From contig JAKVCF010000003.1 in the NCBI GenBank assembly GCA_022447335.1, positions 1 to 37,296 of the forward strand: a stretch of DNA of 37,296 nt. Reading direction: 5' to 3'. This DNA comes from Planctomycetota bacterium (GTDB taxonomy: Bacteria > Planctomycetota > UBA1135). The notes under the pieces were generated by a model. The model was not told where the DNA came from. It searched no databases and saw only the letters and a list, made by a program, of their open reading frames with translations. A program made the translations under genes and the position numbers. Shown here one piece after another: positions 7,636 through 15,502 of the stretch; position 1 is the stretch's first letter, and every line of letters starts with the position of its first letter.

Positions 7636-8472
7636 ATGTCTTTCGCCTCCCTGAAACACGAGCAACTCGCGAGCTTCGCGGAACGTCTCTGTGAGTTCGG
7701 GAAGAGTGCGGGGGAGGCGGGCTTGGTTGTCGCAGCAGAAAAGCTTTCGGATGCAACCGGGCGCGATCGTGATCAGTTGAGCACGGACCTGATGCGGATT
7801 TACCGCGACTCAGCGTCTAGTGAGGCGTTCTCGCTTCTCTACGAGCTAAATCACGAGGGCGTGCTGCGACTGATCTTCCACCACTTACGGCGCAGCTTCT
7901 ATGTGGTTGACGCGGCTGATGTGTTGCAAGAGGTCTTCTTCAACATTTACCGGTATCCGTTCAAGTTCAAGGCGGATCGCCCTAGCTCATTCCGCAACTG
8001 GACGCACTCCATCATCCGGAACACGGCACTGAAGCATGCTCGCCGTGCGCAGCGAAATCACGCAGTGTCCTTGAGCACGAGTGCCGAAAAGGAGCAGCGT
8101 GATGAGCTTCCACTCGAACTCGAAGATCTAGGTGCCGCAAGCCCGCTGGATGCGACGGTTGAGCGCGAAGCTCATGAGGGCTTGATAGGCGCATGGATGC
8201 TCTACCTGCATTACTACCTGCACGCGTATCGCTGCCTGACTCCACGTGAAAAGCGCGCCCTCTACCTAGTCGAGGTCGACGGCCTTCCCTATAAGGAGTC
8301 GGCCGCTGAATTAAAGATCCGCGTTGAGAATCTAAAGATGATGATCTTCCGAGCTCGTCGGAAGATTCACACGATCATGAAGCGTCAGTTCACCACTGGC
8401 CAGAACGCTCTCGACCGCCGTGTGGTCACGGGTGCGGCTCAGGTGAATGAGCCACAGGGGGGCCGTATCTGA
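7636..8472 (+). CDS. ECF-type RNA polymerase sigma factor
   Basis: The product is 278 residues. Region 2 spans about 60-140 and includes AADVLQEVFFNIYRYPFKF and the following FRNWTHSIIRNTALKHARR. Region 4 spans about 201-250 with LTPREKRALYLVEVDGLPY and the helix-turn-helix ending in IFRARRKI. Region 3 is missing, as in ECF sigmas. About 60 extra N-terminal residues and about 28 extra C-terminal residues are unusual for the class. The stop overlaps the next start by one base (TGATG), pairing it with a zinc-finger/TPR protein that is a likely anti-sigma factor. A TAGACT at 7552-7557 may be its -10, leaving a leader of about 70 bases; the promoter is uncertain. Target genes are unknown; autoregulation is common in ECF sigmas. 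Confidence 0.88.
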   Translation: MSFASLKHEQLASFAERLCEFGKSAGEAGLVVAAEKLSDATGRDRDQLSTDLMRIYRDSASSEAFSLLYELNHEGVLRLIFHHLRRSFYVVDAADVLQEVFFNIYRYPFKFKADRPSSFRNWTHSIIRNTALKHARRAQRNHAVSLSTSAEKEQRDELPLELEDLGAASPLDATVEREAHEGLIGAWMLYLHYYLHAYRCLTPREKRALYLVEVDGLPYKESAAELKIRVENLKMMIFRARRKIHTIMKRQFTTGQNALDRRVVTGAAQVNEPQGGRI

Positions 8473-9479
8473 TGTACGACCGCAGCGGGTTCCTTTCAGC
8501 TATCCGAAACGTGCAGCAAAGTCCGCGTTTGCTTTGCGCTGGCTTTCAACGTGACCTTTCGGCGCTGCTCGATCAAGAGCTCCCCGAAGAGGCTGCGCGT
8601 AAGACCATGGCGCATATGCAAGCTTGCGGTGATTGTGCCGACTTTTTCGAGGCTGTTCGTTTGCAAGCGCTCGCGCACCGTGATCTTGCGGTTCCGGGCT
8701 CCCTGTCGCGCCGCCTACGCCGCATGCGCGGCGACGACCTTTTCGAAGGCCTTACTGATTCTGAGATCATTCGCCGAATGGCGGCGGCGCTCTATCAGCT
8801 CGGCAAAGCCTATGTTCTGCTCGCAACCGATGATGAGTACCTACTCCGCGTTGCCGAAGAGCCTGTTGTGATCGATTCCTTCGCTCATGGTGAAGCTAAT
8901 GAGGTCGCGCGAGCTGCCGAACATGTCGGCGCCTGCTTTGTCGACCAAGAGTTGTTGCGTGTCCGTAGCGAGAACAACCTTGTGCAAGGCCGCAAGTTGC
9001 TTGAAGAGGCGCTGCGCCTCAAGCCACAGTTTTCAGAAGCACTGCTTTACCATGGCTTTGTCTGCCAAGTGCAAGGTGAGCTTGAAAGTGCACAAAAAGC
9101 TTATCACCAAGTTTTTCTGTGCAGTGAGCGGATGGCCAACCGAGCGCATGCTGCGATCCAATTGGGCATGCTCTACGACCGTGCCGGCCAGAATCAGCGT
9201 GCTTTACGTATGTATCGCTGGGTGCTCGCTTCGGGTTTAGTACACCGGAAGCCGGAGTTTTCCTTTGTACTATTCAACATTGCCGTCGAGCACGTTGCGC
9301 TTGGCGACCTGGATGCCGCCGCCAGCATGTTCGGCCGTATCCGCCGCGATCATCCGTCGACTTGGGAGTCCGCCCGCAAGTGGCTCCGCAACTCGCCGGA
9401 ACTTCTCCAACGGCTCGGCCAGCACATACCCTGCCGCGCAGAGTTCGAAGCCACGGAACCAGCGTTCTTCGCTGCCTAA
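8472..9479 (+). CDS. Zinc-finger (ZAS-like) and TPR protein, putative anti-sigma factor
   Basis: The product is 335 residues. The N-terminal 60 residues hold an H-x3-C-x2-C motif (HMQACGDC, His48, Cys52, Cys55) after a helical acidic segment, as in zinc-binding anti-sigma domains. Residues about 155-310 contain tetratricopeptide-like repeats, for example GRKLLEEALRLKPQFSEALL and AAIQLGMLYDRAGQNQRALR. No membrane helix is visible, so it differs from the usual membrane-spanning anti-sigma factor and probably works in the cytoplasm. It overlaps the sigma gene stop by one base and is followed one base after its own stop by the next gene. Anti-sigma activity is inferred from the zinc motif and gene order; the TPR part may sense a partner protein. 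Confidence 0.75.
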   Translation: MYDRSGFLSAIRNVQQSPRLLCAGFQRDLSALLDQELPEEAARKTMAHMQACGDCADFFEAVRLQALAHRDLAVPGSLSRRLRRMRGDDLFEGLTDSEIIRRMAAALYQLGKAYVLLATDDEYLLRVAEEPVVIDSFAHGEANEVARAAEHVGACFVDQELLRVRSENNLVQGRKLLEEALRLKPQFSEALLYHGFVCQVQGELESAQKAYHQVFLCSERMANRAHAAIQLGMLYDRAGQNQRALRMYRWVLASGLVHRKPEFSFVLFNIAVEHVALGDLDAAASMFGRIRRDHPSTWESARKWLRNSPELLQRLGQHIPCRAEFEATEPAFFAA

Positions 9480-9480
9480 A

Positions 9481-10140
9481 ATGACTCGTATTTCTTTTGA
9501 CCGCTTCGCCCAACCGGCCCAGATTCTTCTGGCGCTGAGTATGGTCCTCGGTCTTTCGGTGGGCACCGTCACTTCACTGATTGGCGGCGAGCCCCAGAAT
9601 GGCCACGGCGACCGCGGTGAGAACCCAGTGGTCGGCAGTCTCCCGTGCATGGTCGATGGCAACATGGATCTGCTCTTCTGGGAAGGTATGGGTAAGCCCG
9701 ATCCGGGGTTCCTTCCGGCGGCTTATCCGGTCAACCTCGGCTTGTGTGGCTATGACCTCCGTGAAGACATCGAGGATGCTATCGGCTTGCCTTACGGGCG
9801 CCTCGACGACCGTTGGGATTGGCGCGGCCTTGGTTTGCAGGAGCAAGCCCGCGTCATTGTTCCGTCGTGGAAGTTCGCTGATGGAGATGTCACGGCTTGG
9901 ATCTGGGCGCCGCCGGAATATCTCGGTGGCGAGATCTGCATGACTTCGTCTTTTGGTGATGGTCGCGTGCGCATCGGTCGCGAGGCTCGTTCGCTCCCGA
10001 TCGATAACCTCGTGCGGCTCTCGGGCGGGGCAGTCACCATCGCCAACTTCTCAGTTAAGGCTCCAGCTGGCTCCAGCGCCCCGACTTTGCACACTCGTGT
10101 TACTGTGCTCGGCGTGATGACCGTGATCGAGTTTCTCTAA
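9481..10140 (+). CDS. Unknown membrane-anchored or exported protein in the sigma operon
   Basis: I do not recognise this 219-residue protein. The ATG at 9481 lies one base after the TAA of the anti-sigma gene; an open frame further upstream only shadows that gene. Residues about 11-35 form a hydrophobic segment (ILLALSMVLGLSVGTVTSLI) that is either an anchor or a long signal peptide, so most of the protein should lie outside the cytoplasm. The exported part has three Cys (in LPCMVD, LGLCGY and GEICMT) and aromatic stretches such as RWDWRGLG and TAWIWAPPEY, and the C-terminal half looks beta-rich. Co-transcription with the sigma pair is almost certain from the spacing. It could be a signal input or a regulated output; nothing in the sequence decides this. 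Confidence 0.72.
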   Translation: MTRISFDRFAQPAQILLALSMVLGLSVGTVTSLIGGEPQNGHGDRGENPVVGSLPCMVDGNMDLLFWEGMGKPDPGFLPAAYPVNLGLCGYDLREDIEDAIGLPYGRLDDRWDWRGLGLQEQARVIVPSWKFADGDVTAWIWAPPEYLGGEICMTSSFGDGRVRIGREARSLPIDNLVRLSGGAVTIANFSVKAPAGSSAPTLHTRVTVLGVMTVIEFL

Positions 10141-10148
10141 GTCGGTCT

Positions 10149-10154
10149 TACAAT
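10149..10154 (+). promoter_or_regulatory. Candidate -10 box for pdxA
   Basis: TACAAT ends six bases before the pdxA GTG at 10161, so the +1 base would be the first base of the start codon. It lies just after the stop of the unknown 219-residue gene. The -35 region does not match TTGACA. Confidence 0.5.
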
Positions 10155-10160
10155 AGCGAT

Positions 10161-11189
10161 GTGCAACCCCGCATCGCCGTTCCCCAAGGCGACCTCGGCG
10201 GCATTGGCCCCGAAGTCGCCTTGACTGTTCTGGCGCGCCCCGAGCTTCGGTCGCGATGCCGTCCGCTGTTGTTGGGGCACCGTGCGTCTCTTGAGCAGAT
10301 TGCCGAAGAATGTGGGATCGTGGTTGAGTTGCAGGCGGTGCCCGACGCTGAGGCTGGCTTTGCCGCTGCTGCGGGCGATGCCATCCCGGTACTTGAGTTA
10401 GAGTGCCCTCCGCCGCACGATGAGCCTGGTGCTCCGGCGGCGAGCTTTGGTCGAGCTGCTATCGAGGCGGTGCTGCGTTCTGGCAGCATGTGCCTTGAGG
10501 GTCGCGCCGATGCGGTGGTCACTCCGCCGATTCACAAGGAGTCGATGCGCCTTGCTGGCTTTGCCTTCGAGGGTCAGACTCAGATCTTTGGCGAGCTGTC
10601 AAATAGCCGTCGATATGGCATGCTCGCCTGCAATGGCAATCTGCGCGTGCTGCTTGCGACGCGTCACATGCCGCTGCGTGAGGCGCTCGGTCGGCTTGAG
10701 ATTAATCTGATTGCGAAGCAGATCCGTATCGCCTTCGAGGCTGCGCACAACGACCTAGGCATCGCCAATCCGCGAGTAGTGTTGGCTGGACTCAATCCGC
10801 ATGCTGGTGAATATGGAGCCTTTGGCAAAGAGGAGCTTAAGATTCTTGAGCCAGCGATCGAGATGGCAGAGCGCGAGTACGGATTCCGCGCGGCCGGCCC
10901 TGCCGTGCCCGATGTCGTTTTCAGCGAGGGGGCTGAAGGCAAGTGGGACATCGTGATCGCGCTCTATCACGACCAAGCGTTCATCCCACTAAAGCTTCTA
11001 GGTCGCGACCGTGCTCATACCCTGTTTGTTGGGGGGAAAATCTTGCGCGTTTCGCCGATGCATGGTTCGGCCTATGACATCGCACGCACTGGTCAAGCCG
11101 AGGCTGAGCCATTCGCCTTTGCCTTCGACCGCATGCTCGAGTACGTCGCGCGGCGTTCGGAAACGAAGCAGGGAGCCAGCCAAAGCTGA
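10161..11189 (+). CDS. pdxA: 4-hydroxythreonine-4-phosphate dehydrogenase
   Basis: The product is 342 residues, close to the family norm. Signatures include GDLGGIGPE near the N-terminus (usually GDPAGIGPE), PIHKESM (the THKE-like metal site), NPHAGEYGAFGKEE and the metal-binding YHDQAFIPLK. PdxA oxidises 4-phosphohydroxy-L-threonine with NAD+, and its product goes to PdxJ, also in this window, to make pyridoxine 5'-phosphate. It acts in the cytoplasm as a metal-dependent dimer. The start is GTG with no Shine-Dalgarno; a TACAAT box six bases upstream suggests a leaderless mRNA. The gene is convergent with glnA and a hairpin spans its stop codon. Confidence 0.93.
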   Translation: MQPRIAVPQGDLGGIGPEVALTVLARPELRSRCRPLLLGHRASLEQIAEECGIVVELQAVPDAEAGFAAAAGDAIPVLELECPPPHDEPGAPAASFGRAAIEAVLRSGSMCLEGRADAVVTPPIHKESMRLAGFAFEGQTQIFGELSNSRRYGMLACNGNLRVLLATRHMPLREALGRLEINLIAKQIRIAFEAAHNDLGIANPRVVLAGLNPHAGEYGAFGKEELKILEPAIEMAEREYGFRAAGPAVPDVVFSEGAEGKWDIVIALYHDQAFIPLKLLGRDRAHTLFVGGKILRVSPMHGSAYDIARTGQAEAEPFAFAFDRMLEYVARRSETKQGASQS

Positions 11190-11194
11190 CTCCC
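11171..11194. terminator. Hairpin at the end of pdxA, possible bidirectional terminator
   Basis: GGGAGCCAGC and GCTGACTCCC pair over nine positions with one mismatch, around a CAAA loop, and cover the pdxA stop codon. No T run follows on either strand, so it may only stabilise the 3' end. It lies in the short gap between convergent pdxA and glnA. Confidence 0.4.
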
Positions 11195-11246
11195 TCGTCG
11201 CGAGGCTCCATCAACAAGATGTCAACAGAGTCGGTTATTTTCTCGC

Positions 11247-12638
11247 CTACATTGAATTGAGGTAACGGTCGAGCTCCCAAGGGTGCACGGCAGCGATGTA
11301 TTCTTGCCATTCAGCGCGCTTGGCAGTGACGAACTGTTCAAAAGCGTGTTCGCCCAGCGCGTCTTTCATCACGGTGTTCTTTTCGAGAACATCAAGCGCT
11401 TCGCCAAGGTTTCCTGGCAGGCTCTTGATCTTCTGGCGCGAACGCTCACGTTTACTCATGCTGTAAACGTTGCCAGTCACTGGATGCGGAGGCTCGATCT
11501 TGTTTTTAATTCCGTCGAGGCCGGCAGCCAGCATGGCAGCAAAGGCCAAGTATGGATTGCAGGATGGATCGGGCATGCGCAGTTCGATACGAGTGCCGAC
11601 ACCACGACGTTCCGGAATGCGGATCAGTGGCGAACGGTTTTTCATCGACCAAGCGAGGTGGGTGGGCGCTTCGTAGCCCGGGACTAGGCGCTTGTAGCTA
11701 TTGACGGTTGGATTGGTGATTGCGACCAGTGCAGTGGCGTGCTTTAGCAAGCCGCCGATGTACCAACGCATCTTTTGTGAGATACCACCCCAATCGCAGC
11801 CGTCTTCAAAAAAGATATTCCGACCATTTTCGTCAAACAGCGACTGGTGTACGTGCATGCCCGAACCATTTTCACCAAAGATTGGCTTTGGCATAAAAGT
11901 GGCGTGCAGGCCCATGTCGCGTGCAACGCGGCGGACCACGAAGCGGAATACGGCGAGGCGATCTGCAGTGGTCAGCGCGTCACCGTACTTGAAGTCGATC
12001 TCGTGTTGGCCGGCAGCGACTTCGTGGTGCGCGGCCTCAATCTCGAAGCCAAGCTTCTCAAGTGCGATCACGATTTCGCGGCGGCATTCTTCTCCGAGGT
12101 CGATCGGAGCTAGGTCGAAGTAGCCAGCTGAATCGTGCGTCTTGGTGGTTGCGCCACCTTCGGCGTCACGTTGGAAGAGGAAGAACTCGGCCTCTGGGCC
12201 GGCGTTCATGGTGTAGCCGAGCTCGGCTGCTTGAGCGGCGACGCGACGTAGGATGCCGCGCGGGCAACCGGCAAAGGGCGTTTCGTCCGGGCCGTAAACG
12301 TCGCAAATAATCGAGGCGACATTGCCGTGGTTGGCGGTGTGCGCCCCCGAAGAGTCCCAAGGATCGACTCGATAAGAGTCATAGGTGGGCTTCAGCAGCA
12401 TGTCCGATTCTTCGATTCGGGTGAAACCCTGAACAGAAGAGCCGTCGAACATGATCTCGCCATCGAGGGCTTTTTCGAACTGGCTCGCGGGGACCTCGAC
12501 GTTTTTGTTGGTGCCGAGGATGTCAATGAACTGCAGGCGCAGGAAACGAACATCGTTCTCGCGCATGTGTTCGAGAATGGATTGCCGGGTCCAGGCGGTT
12601 TCCACGGTTGGGATTGGGGATTTCGCAGTCAAGGTCAT
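11247..12638 (-). CDS. glnA: Glutamine synthetase type I-alpha
   Basis: The product is 463 residues, and glutamine is made from glutamate, ammonia and ATP. GS I signatures are clear: MFDGSSVQGF, the ATP/metal loop GPEAEFFLFQ, KPIFGENGSGMHVHQS, NPTVNSYKRLVPGYEAP and RIPERRGVGTRIE. The C-terminal segment (KSLPGNLGEALDVLEKN) lacks the adenylylation Tyr motif of GS I-beta, and the short length also fits GS I-alpha, so control is not by AMP transfer. The ATG at 12638 has the best Shine-Dalgarno in the window, GGAGGG at 12651-12646, seven bases upstream. The 141-base upstream region is AT-rich with inverted repeats that may bind a nitrogen regulator. Confidence 0.95.
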   Translation of the reverse strand: MTLTAKSPIPTVETAWTRQSILEHMRENDVRFLRLQFIDILGTNKNVEVPASQFEKALDGEIMFDGSSVQGFTRIEESDMLLKPTYDSYRVDPWDSSGAHTANHGNVASIICDVYGPDETPFAGCPRGILRRVAAQAAELGYTMNAGPEAEFFLFQRDAEGGATTKTHDSAGYFDLAPIDLGEECRREIVIALEKLGFEIEAAHHEVAAGQHEIDFKYGDALTTADRLAVFRFVVRRVARDMGLHATFMPKPIFGENGSGMHVHQSLFDENGRNIFFEDGCDWGGISQKMRWYIGGLLKHATALVAITNPTVNSYKRLVPGYEAPTHLAWSMKNRSPLIRIPERRGVGTRIELRMPDPSCNPYLAFAAMLAAGLDGIKNKIEPPHPVTGNVYSMSKRERSRQKIKSLPGNLGEALDVLEKNTVMKDALGEHAFEQFVTAKRAEWQEYIAAVHPWELDRYLNSM

Positions 12639-12645
12639 GGGGAAG

Positions 12646-12651
12646 CCCTCC
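12646..12651 (-). promoter_or_regulatory. Shine-Dalgarno site of glnA
   Basis: GGAGGG on the minus strand, seven bases before the ATG. It stands out because most first genes in this window lack any such site. Confidence 0.75.
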
Positions 12652-12694
12652 AGGGCTGGGATAGGGGATTATTGCCTGGGGTGCACAGTAAATC

Positions 12695-12739
12695 TTGCAG
12701 GAAATGCAAAAAACAGACGGCATTTATGCAATCTATGCC
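12695..12739 (-). promoter_or_regulatory. Inverted repeats upstream of glnA, candidate operators
   Basis: Two dyads lie in the glnA upstream region. TTGCA-N5-TGCAA (12695-12709) is perfect. GGCAT-N11-ATGCC (12719-12739) is perfect, and its left arm overlaps a smaller dyad, GCAT-N2-ATGC. The first resembles the layout of NtrC sites (TGCAC-N5-GTGCA) but not their exact bases. No clear sigma-70 promoter was found. A regulator-binding function is inference. Confidence 0.4.
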
Positions 12740-12761
12740 AGGGAAAATTGATTTTCTGGCA
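12736..12761. repeat. Inverted repeat next to an A8 tract upstream of glnA
   Basis: TGCCAG (12736-12741) pairs with CTGGCA (12756-12761), and the inner AAAA/TTTT pair around TTGA, with a two-base GG bulge. It is followed by A8 on the plus strand (12761-12768). On the minus strand the T run comes before the hairpin, so it is not a normal terminator for the ABC permease gene. It may be part of the glnA control region. Confidence 0.5.
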
Positions 12762-12779
12762 AAAAAAATGCGAATACGA

Positions 12780-13556
12780 CTAGAAATCTCTGCGCCGAAT
12801 CTGCCAGAGGGCGACGCTTAGGCTGAGCAAAGTGATTGCCGCGAAAGAAATTGTGGAGGCCCAAGGATAGGTGCCCGTTTCGATAGGAAGGACCCTATCC
12901 AAGTCTATAGACTTGTATATACTTAGGTCCCAGAGGTCCTTAACCATGTAGATTGCGAGCTGCAGAAGCATCGCCCCGATAACGATTAGGGCCGGCTTCA
13001 GTTGGTGTTCCGCGAACGTTGAGAGCGTTGCTGCCACCGTGAATACCGCCGCGACGAATAGGCCGAGGTGTAGCTGTGCGATCATCACCATCGAGAAGGA
13101 CAAGCTTTCGCCCACTAGCCCGCTGGCAGCCCAAGCGCCCGCTGTAGTAAGCGCGAAGGGCAGCTGCACGAAGAGCATGCCGGCTCCCCAGCGGGTTAGG
13201 AATAGGCGGGAGCGCGAGATCGGTCGCGAAAAGAGGAACTCAGCTGTGCGGTTATCCGCTTCGCGCGCGATTAGCAGGCTGCCGAGGATGGATGCGGCCA
13301 TCATTGCCACAACTCCCCCTCCTTTGAAGAGTTGCTGAATACCGAAGTATGCCCAGTAGCCTTGCTCTTCGAGCATGAAGGCCATGTTCCGTAGCGTCTC
13401 GCTAGGGATCAGCTTCATGACCGCTGGGATGGCTTCGATGTTCTCGCGTAGCTCGGGCCAATAGGCAATCGCCGCCGCGATGTTGGCTATCAGTAGTACC
13501 TGGTACCCCAGCACCAAAAAGAGGTGTTCACGCAGCATCTGCCGGAACAGCATCAC
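12780..13556 (-). CDS. ABC-2 type transporter permease
   Basis: The product is 258 residues with about six hydrophobic segments. The motif READNRTAEFLFSRPISRSR between membrane segments is typical of ABC-2 permeases (many members have a similar LFSRPISR loop), and the protein ends in a basic RRRDF. Its start overlaps the ATPase stop by four bases (ATGA, 13553-13556), so both subunits are made together. It probably moves a lipid, peptide or drug-like compound outwards across the inner membrane; the substrate cannot be told from sequence. Confidence 0.85.
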   Translation of the reverse strand: MMLFRQMLREHLFLVLGYQVLLIANIAAAIAYWPELRENIEAIPAVMKLIPSETLRNMAFMLEEQGYWAYFGIQQLFKGGGVVAMMAASILGSLLIAREADNRTAEFLFSRPISRSRLFLTRWGAGMLFVQLPFALTTAGAWAASGLVGESLSFSMVMIAQLHLGLFVAAVFTVAATLSTFAEHQLKPALIVIGAMLLQLAIYMVKDLWDLSIYKSIDLDRVLPIETGTYPWASTISFAAITLLSLSVALWQIRRRDF

Positions 13557-14473
13557 GCGATCTCTTCGAAGGTGGAATGATCGGGGGCGTCCGGCCCATA
13601 AAGGCTTTCGAAGACATCTTCGAGCCGTCCACTGCCATCGCGAATACCGACTATCGGTAGACTTTGGAGTCGCGCCAGAGTGAAGGCGAGGTCATCTTCG
13701 AAAGTGAGGCGCCACCGTGTGCCAGCGCCTTCCCAGTCCCACCCGGGCCTTTCCGGGAGCATCGAAACATCGATCTCATGCTCAAGGGTCAGATGCAAAG
13801 TGCGACTTGCCCGCGCGAGGATGTCATGGATGCGACCGGTCTCCATAATCTTGCCACTGCGCAGGAAGGCGACGCGGTCACAGATGCGCTCGACGCTGGA
13901 CAAGTCATGTGAGGAGAAGAAGACGGTGCGCCCCACACTCGCGGCGTCAGTTAGCAATTGTTCGGCGATACGTCGGGCTTCAGGGTCGAGACCCTCCATT
14001 GGCTCGTCAAGCATCAGCACCGGGGCGCGACTCGCCAGCGCTTGCGCCAGCAGTAGCTTGCGCTTCATGCCGTGGCTGAAGCTTTTGATGCGCTTGTGTA
14101 GGGGTAAGCTTAAGCGCTCCATGAGGGAGAGCCCTTCCGCTAGGTCTGCGCTACGGTAGTGCGCAAGCGCGAAGCGCAGGAAGTCATCGGCTCTGAGGCT
14201 CTGATAAAGCGAAGTTTCTCCTGGCGAATAGCCGACACGGAGCCGTGCTTCGAGTGGCTTGCGTAGTGCATCGATGACATCGTCACCATTTCCTAGGCGC
14301 ACGCTGCCAGAGTCGCAACGCGCGATCCCCAGCACGCACTTTAGAAAGGTCGACTTGCCAGCGCCGTTTGGGCCCACAAAACCGAAAACCTCTCCGTCTC
14401 GGACTGCGAGCTCGATGCCCTTGAGCACTTTCTGCTCACCGTAGGCTTTTTGCAAACCGTGGACTTCAATCAT
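13553..14473 (-). CDS. ABC transporter ATP-binding protein
   Basis: The product is 306 residues. Walker A is GPNGAGKST at 34-42, followed by VGYSPGETSLY in the Q-loop region. The signature is FSHGMKRK in place of LSGGQ, common in CcmA/NatA-like exporters. Walker B reads PVLMLDEPMEGLDP and the switch His is in FFSSHDLSS. The last 90 or so residues form an extra domain found in ABC-2 ATPases. It overlaps the MBL hydrolase stop by four bases (14470-14473) and the permease start by four bases, so three genes are tightly coupled on the minus strand. It powers the permease. Confidence 0.92.
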   Translation of the reverse strand: MIEVHGLQKAYGEQKVLKGIELAVRDGEVFGFVGPNGAGKSTFLKCVLGIARCDSGSVRLGNGDDVIDALRKPLEARLRVGYSPGETSLYQSLRADDFLRFALAHYRSADLAEGLSLMERLSLPLHKRIKSFSHGMKRKLLLAQALASRAPVLMLDEPMEGLDPEARRIAEQLLTDAASVGRTVFFSSHDLSSVERICDRVAFLRSGKIMETGRIHDILARASRTLHLTLEHEIDVSMLPERPGWDWEGAGTRWRLTFEDDLAFTLARLQSLPIVGIRDGSGRLEDVFESLYGPDAPDHSTFEEIA

Positions 14474-15213
14474 CGTGGCTGAACGCGGGAGCCGGGGACG
14501 ACATCGAGTCGACTACTCTCTTCGAAGCGGACCCAGCATTTAGTTCCGCCATCGTAGTCGCGTGCTTCGAGCAACAATTCGGCAGGCTCACCAAAGGCCC
14601 ACACTGGATCGTGGCGACGATCATCTAGCCCACGCCAGGCCCGCACGAAAGGATTGCATTCCCACTCGGTTGCCAAGGTGCTGCTCTCCATATGCCCGGG
14701 ATAGATTGTCATTTCTTTGGGCAGCTCAAATAGTACTTCCATGATCGAGTGATGCAGGTCCTCGAAGTGGGTGTGATCGGGCGCTCGTGTGCCACCGACG
14801 CTGCCGCGGAACAGGGTGTCTCCTGTGAATACCGCTCGGTCATCGAGCGCAAAGGCGAGCTGCCCGGAAGTATGCCCGGGGATATGGATCGCTCGCAGGG
14901 TCAATGAGCCCACGGCGACCTCTTCACCATCAGCCAGTTTCGTGTCGCCTCCAGGAATAAGCGCTATTTCGGCCGCATGGGCACAGACCGGGCAACCGTA
15001 TGCGCGGATGTAGTCCTCATTATGGTCGACGTGGTCGTAGTGGTGGTGCGTGCAGAGCACCCGCGTCAGCTGAAGTTTGTGCTCGCCTAGCGCTTGCTCG
15101 ATGGGCCCCATCGGGCCGCCAGTGTCGATTAGCACTGCCTCGCCGCCAGGGCGGTCGGCGAGCAGCCAGCTGTTGGAGAGCCAGGTCGGGTGCATCGAGC
15201 GGGCGACCAGCAT
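14470..15213 (-). CDS. MBL-fold hydrolase, glyoxalase II-like
   Basis: From the ATG at 15213 the product is 247 residues. The metallo-beta-lactamase metal motif is present as THHHYDHVDH, with further ligands in PGHTSGQ, FTGDTLF and YPGHME. The layout resembles hydroxyacylglutathione hydrolases and related thioester hydrolases. The frame extends upstream to an ATG at 15387, but those 58 residues have no family counterpart, so 15213 is preferred. A TATTCT on the minus strand at 15285-15280 may be the promoter, with a leader of about 65 bases. The gene is translationally coupled to the ABC ATPase by a four-base overlap; the functional link to the exporter is unclear. Confidence 0.87.
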   Translation of the reverse strand: MLVARSMHPTWLSNSWLLADRPGGEAVLIDTGGPMGPIEQALGEHKLQLTRVLCTHHHYDHVDHNEDYIRAYGCPVCAHAAEIALIPGGDTKLADGEEVAVGSLTLRAIHIPGHTSGQLAFALDDRAVFTGDTLFRGSVGGTRAPDHTHFEDLHHSIMEVLFELPKEMTIYPGHMESSTLATEWECNPFVRAWRGLDDRRHDPVWAFGEPAELLLEARDYDGGTKCWVRFEESSRLDVVPGSRVQPR

Positions 15214-15502
15214 GTAAGTGAGGATGACGGCCTCCGAGGCCTTCCGAAAGATCTCTCCGGCTTTTCGCAGCTGCGATTTAGAATATTTGTAGAAGCTAGT
15301 TCCATTGCCGCCTATAGGTGGCAGGCCTAAACTCGTGCATTGCCTTGTTTGGGCTATCTGGGCGCCCGATCCGCTCCTGGGAGCCATTTTTTGGCCTCCC
15401 TGTCATCTTTCGTAAATTTTTTACGATGAGTGGTCAGTTTCACCCGTACAGACAGGTCCCCGATACAATCAGGGTGAGTTCTCTCAGACGAACTAACTAA
15501 TC
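15214..15502. other. Divergent intergenic region with two hairpins, no gene
   Basis: These 289 bases lie between the MBL hydrolase and the exported LolA-like protein genes. GGGAGCC (15379-15385) pairs with GGCCTCCC (15393-15400) with one bulge around a T-rich loop. TCGTAAA (15410-15416) pairs perfectly with TTTACGA (15420-15426) around TTT. A TAGAATA heptamer at 15279-15285 reads as a -10 on both strands. No RNA gene was recognised. Confidence 0.5.
15464..15469 (+). promoter_or_regulatory. Candidate -10 box for the exported LolA-like protein
   Basis: TACAAT lies 33 bases before the ATG at 15503, which would give a normal leader of about 27 bases. The -35 region shows no clear match. Confidence 0.45.

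Noticed and set aside
7109..7756. 215-codon minus-strand frame across the SDR and sigma genes
   Set aside because: It is antisense to two well supported genes, Pro/Ser/Arg-rich and without a domain.
12720..12745. Sigma-54 promoter upstream of glnA (minus strand TGGCATAGATTGCAT)
   Set aside because: Only eight bases separate GG and GC, where sigma-54 promoters need ten.
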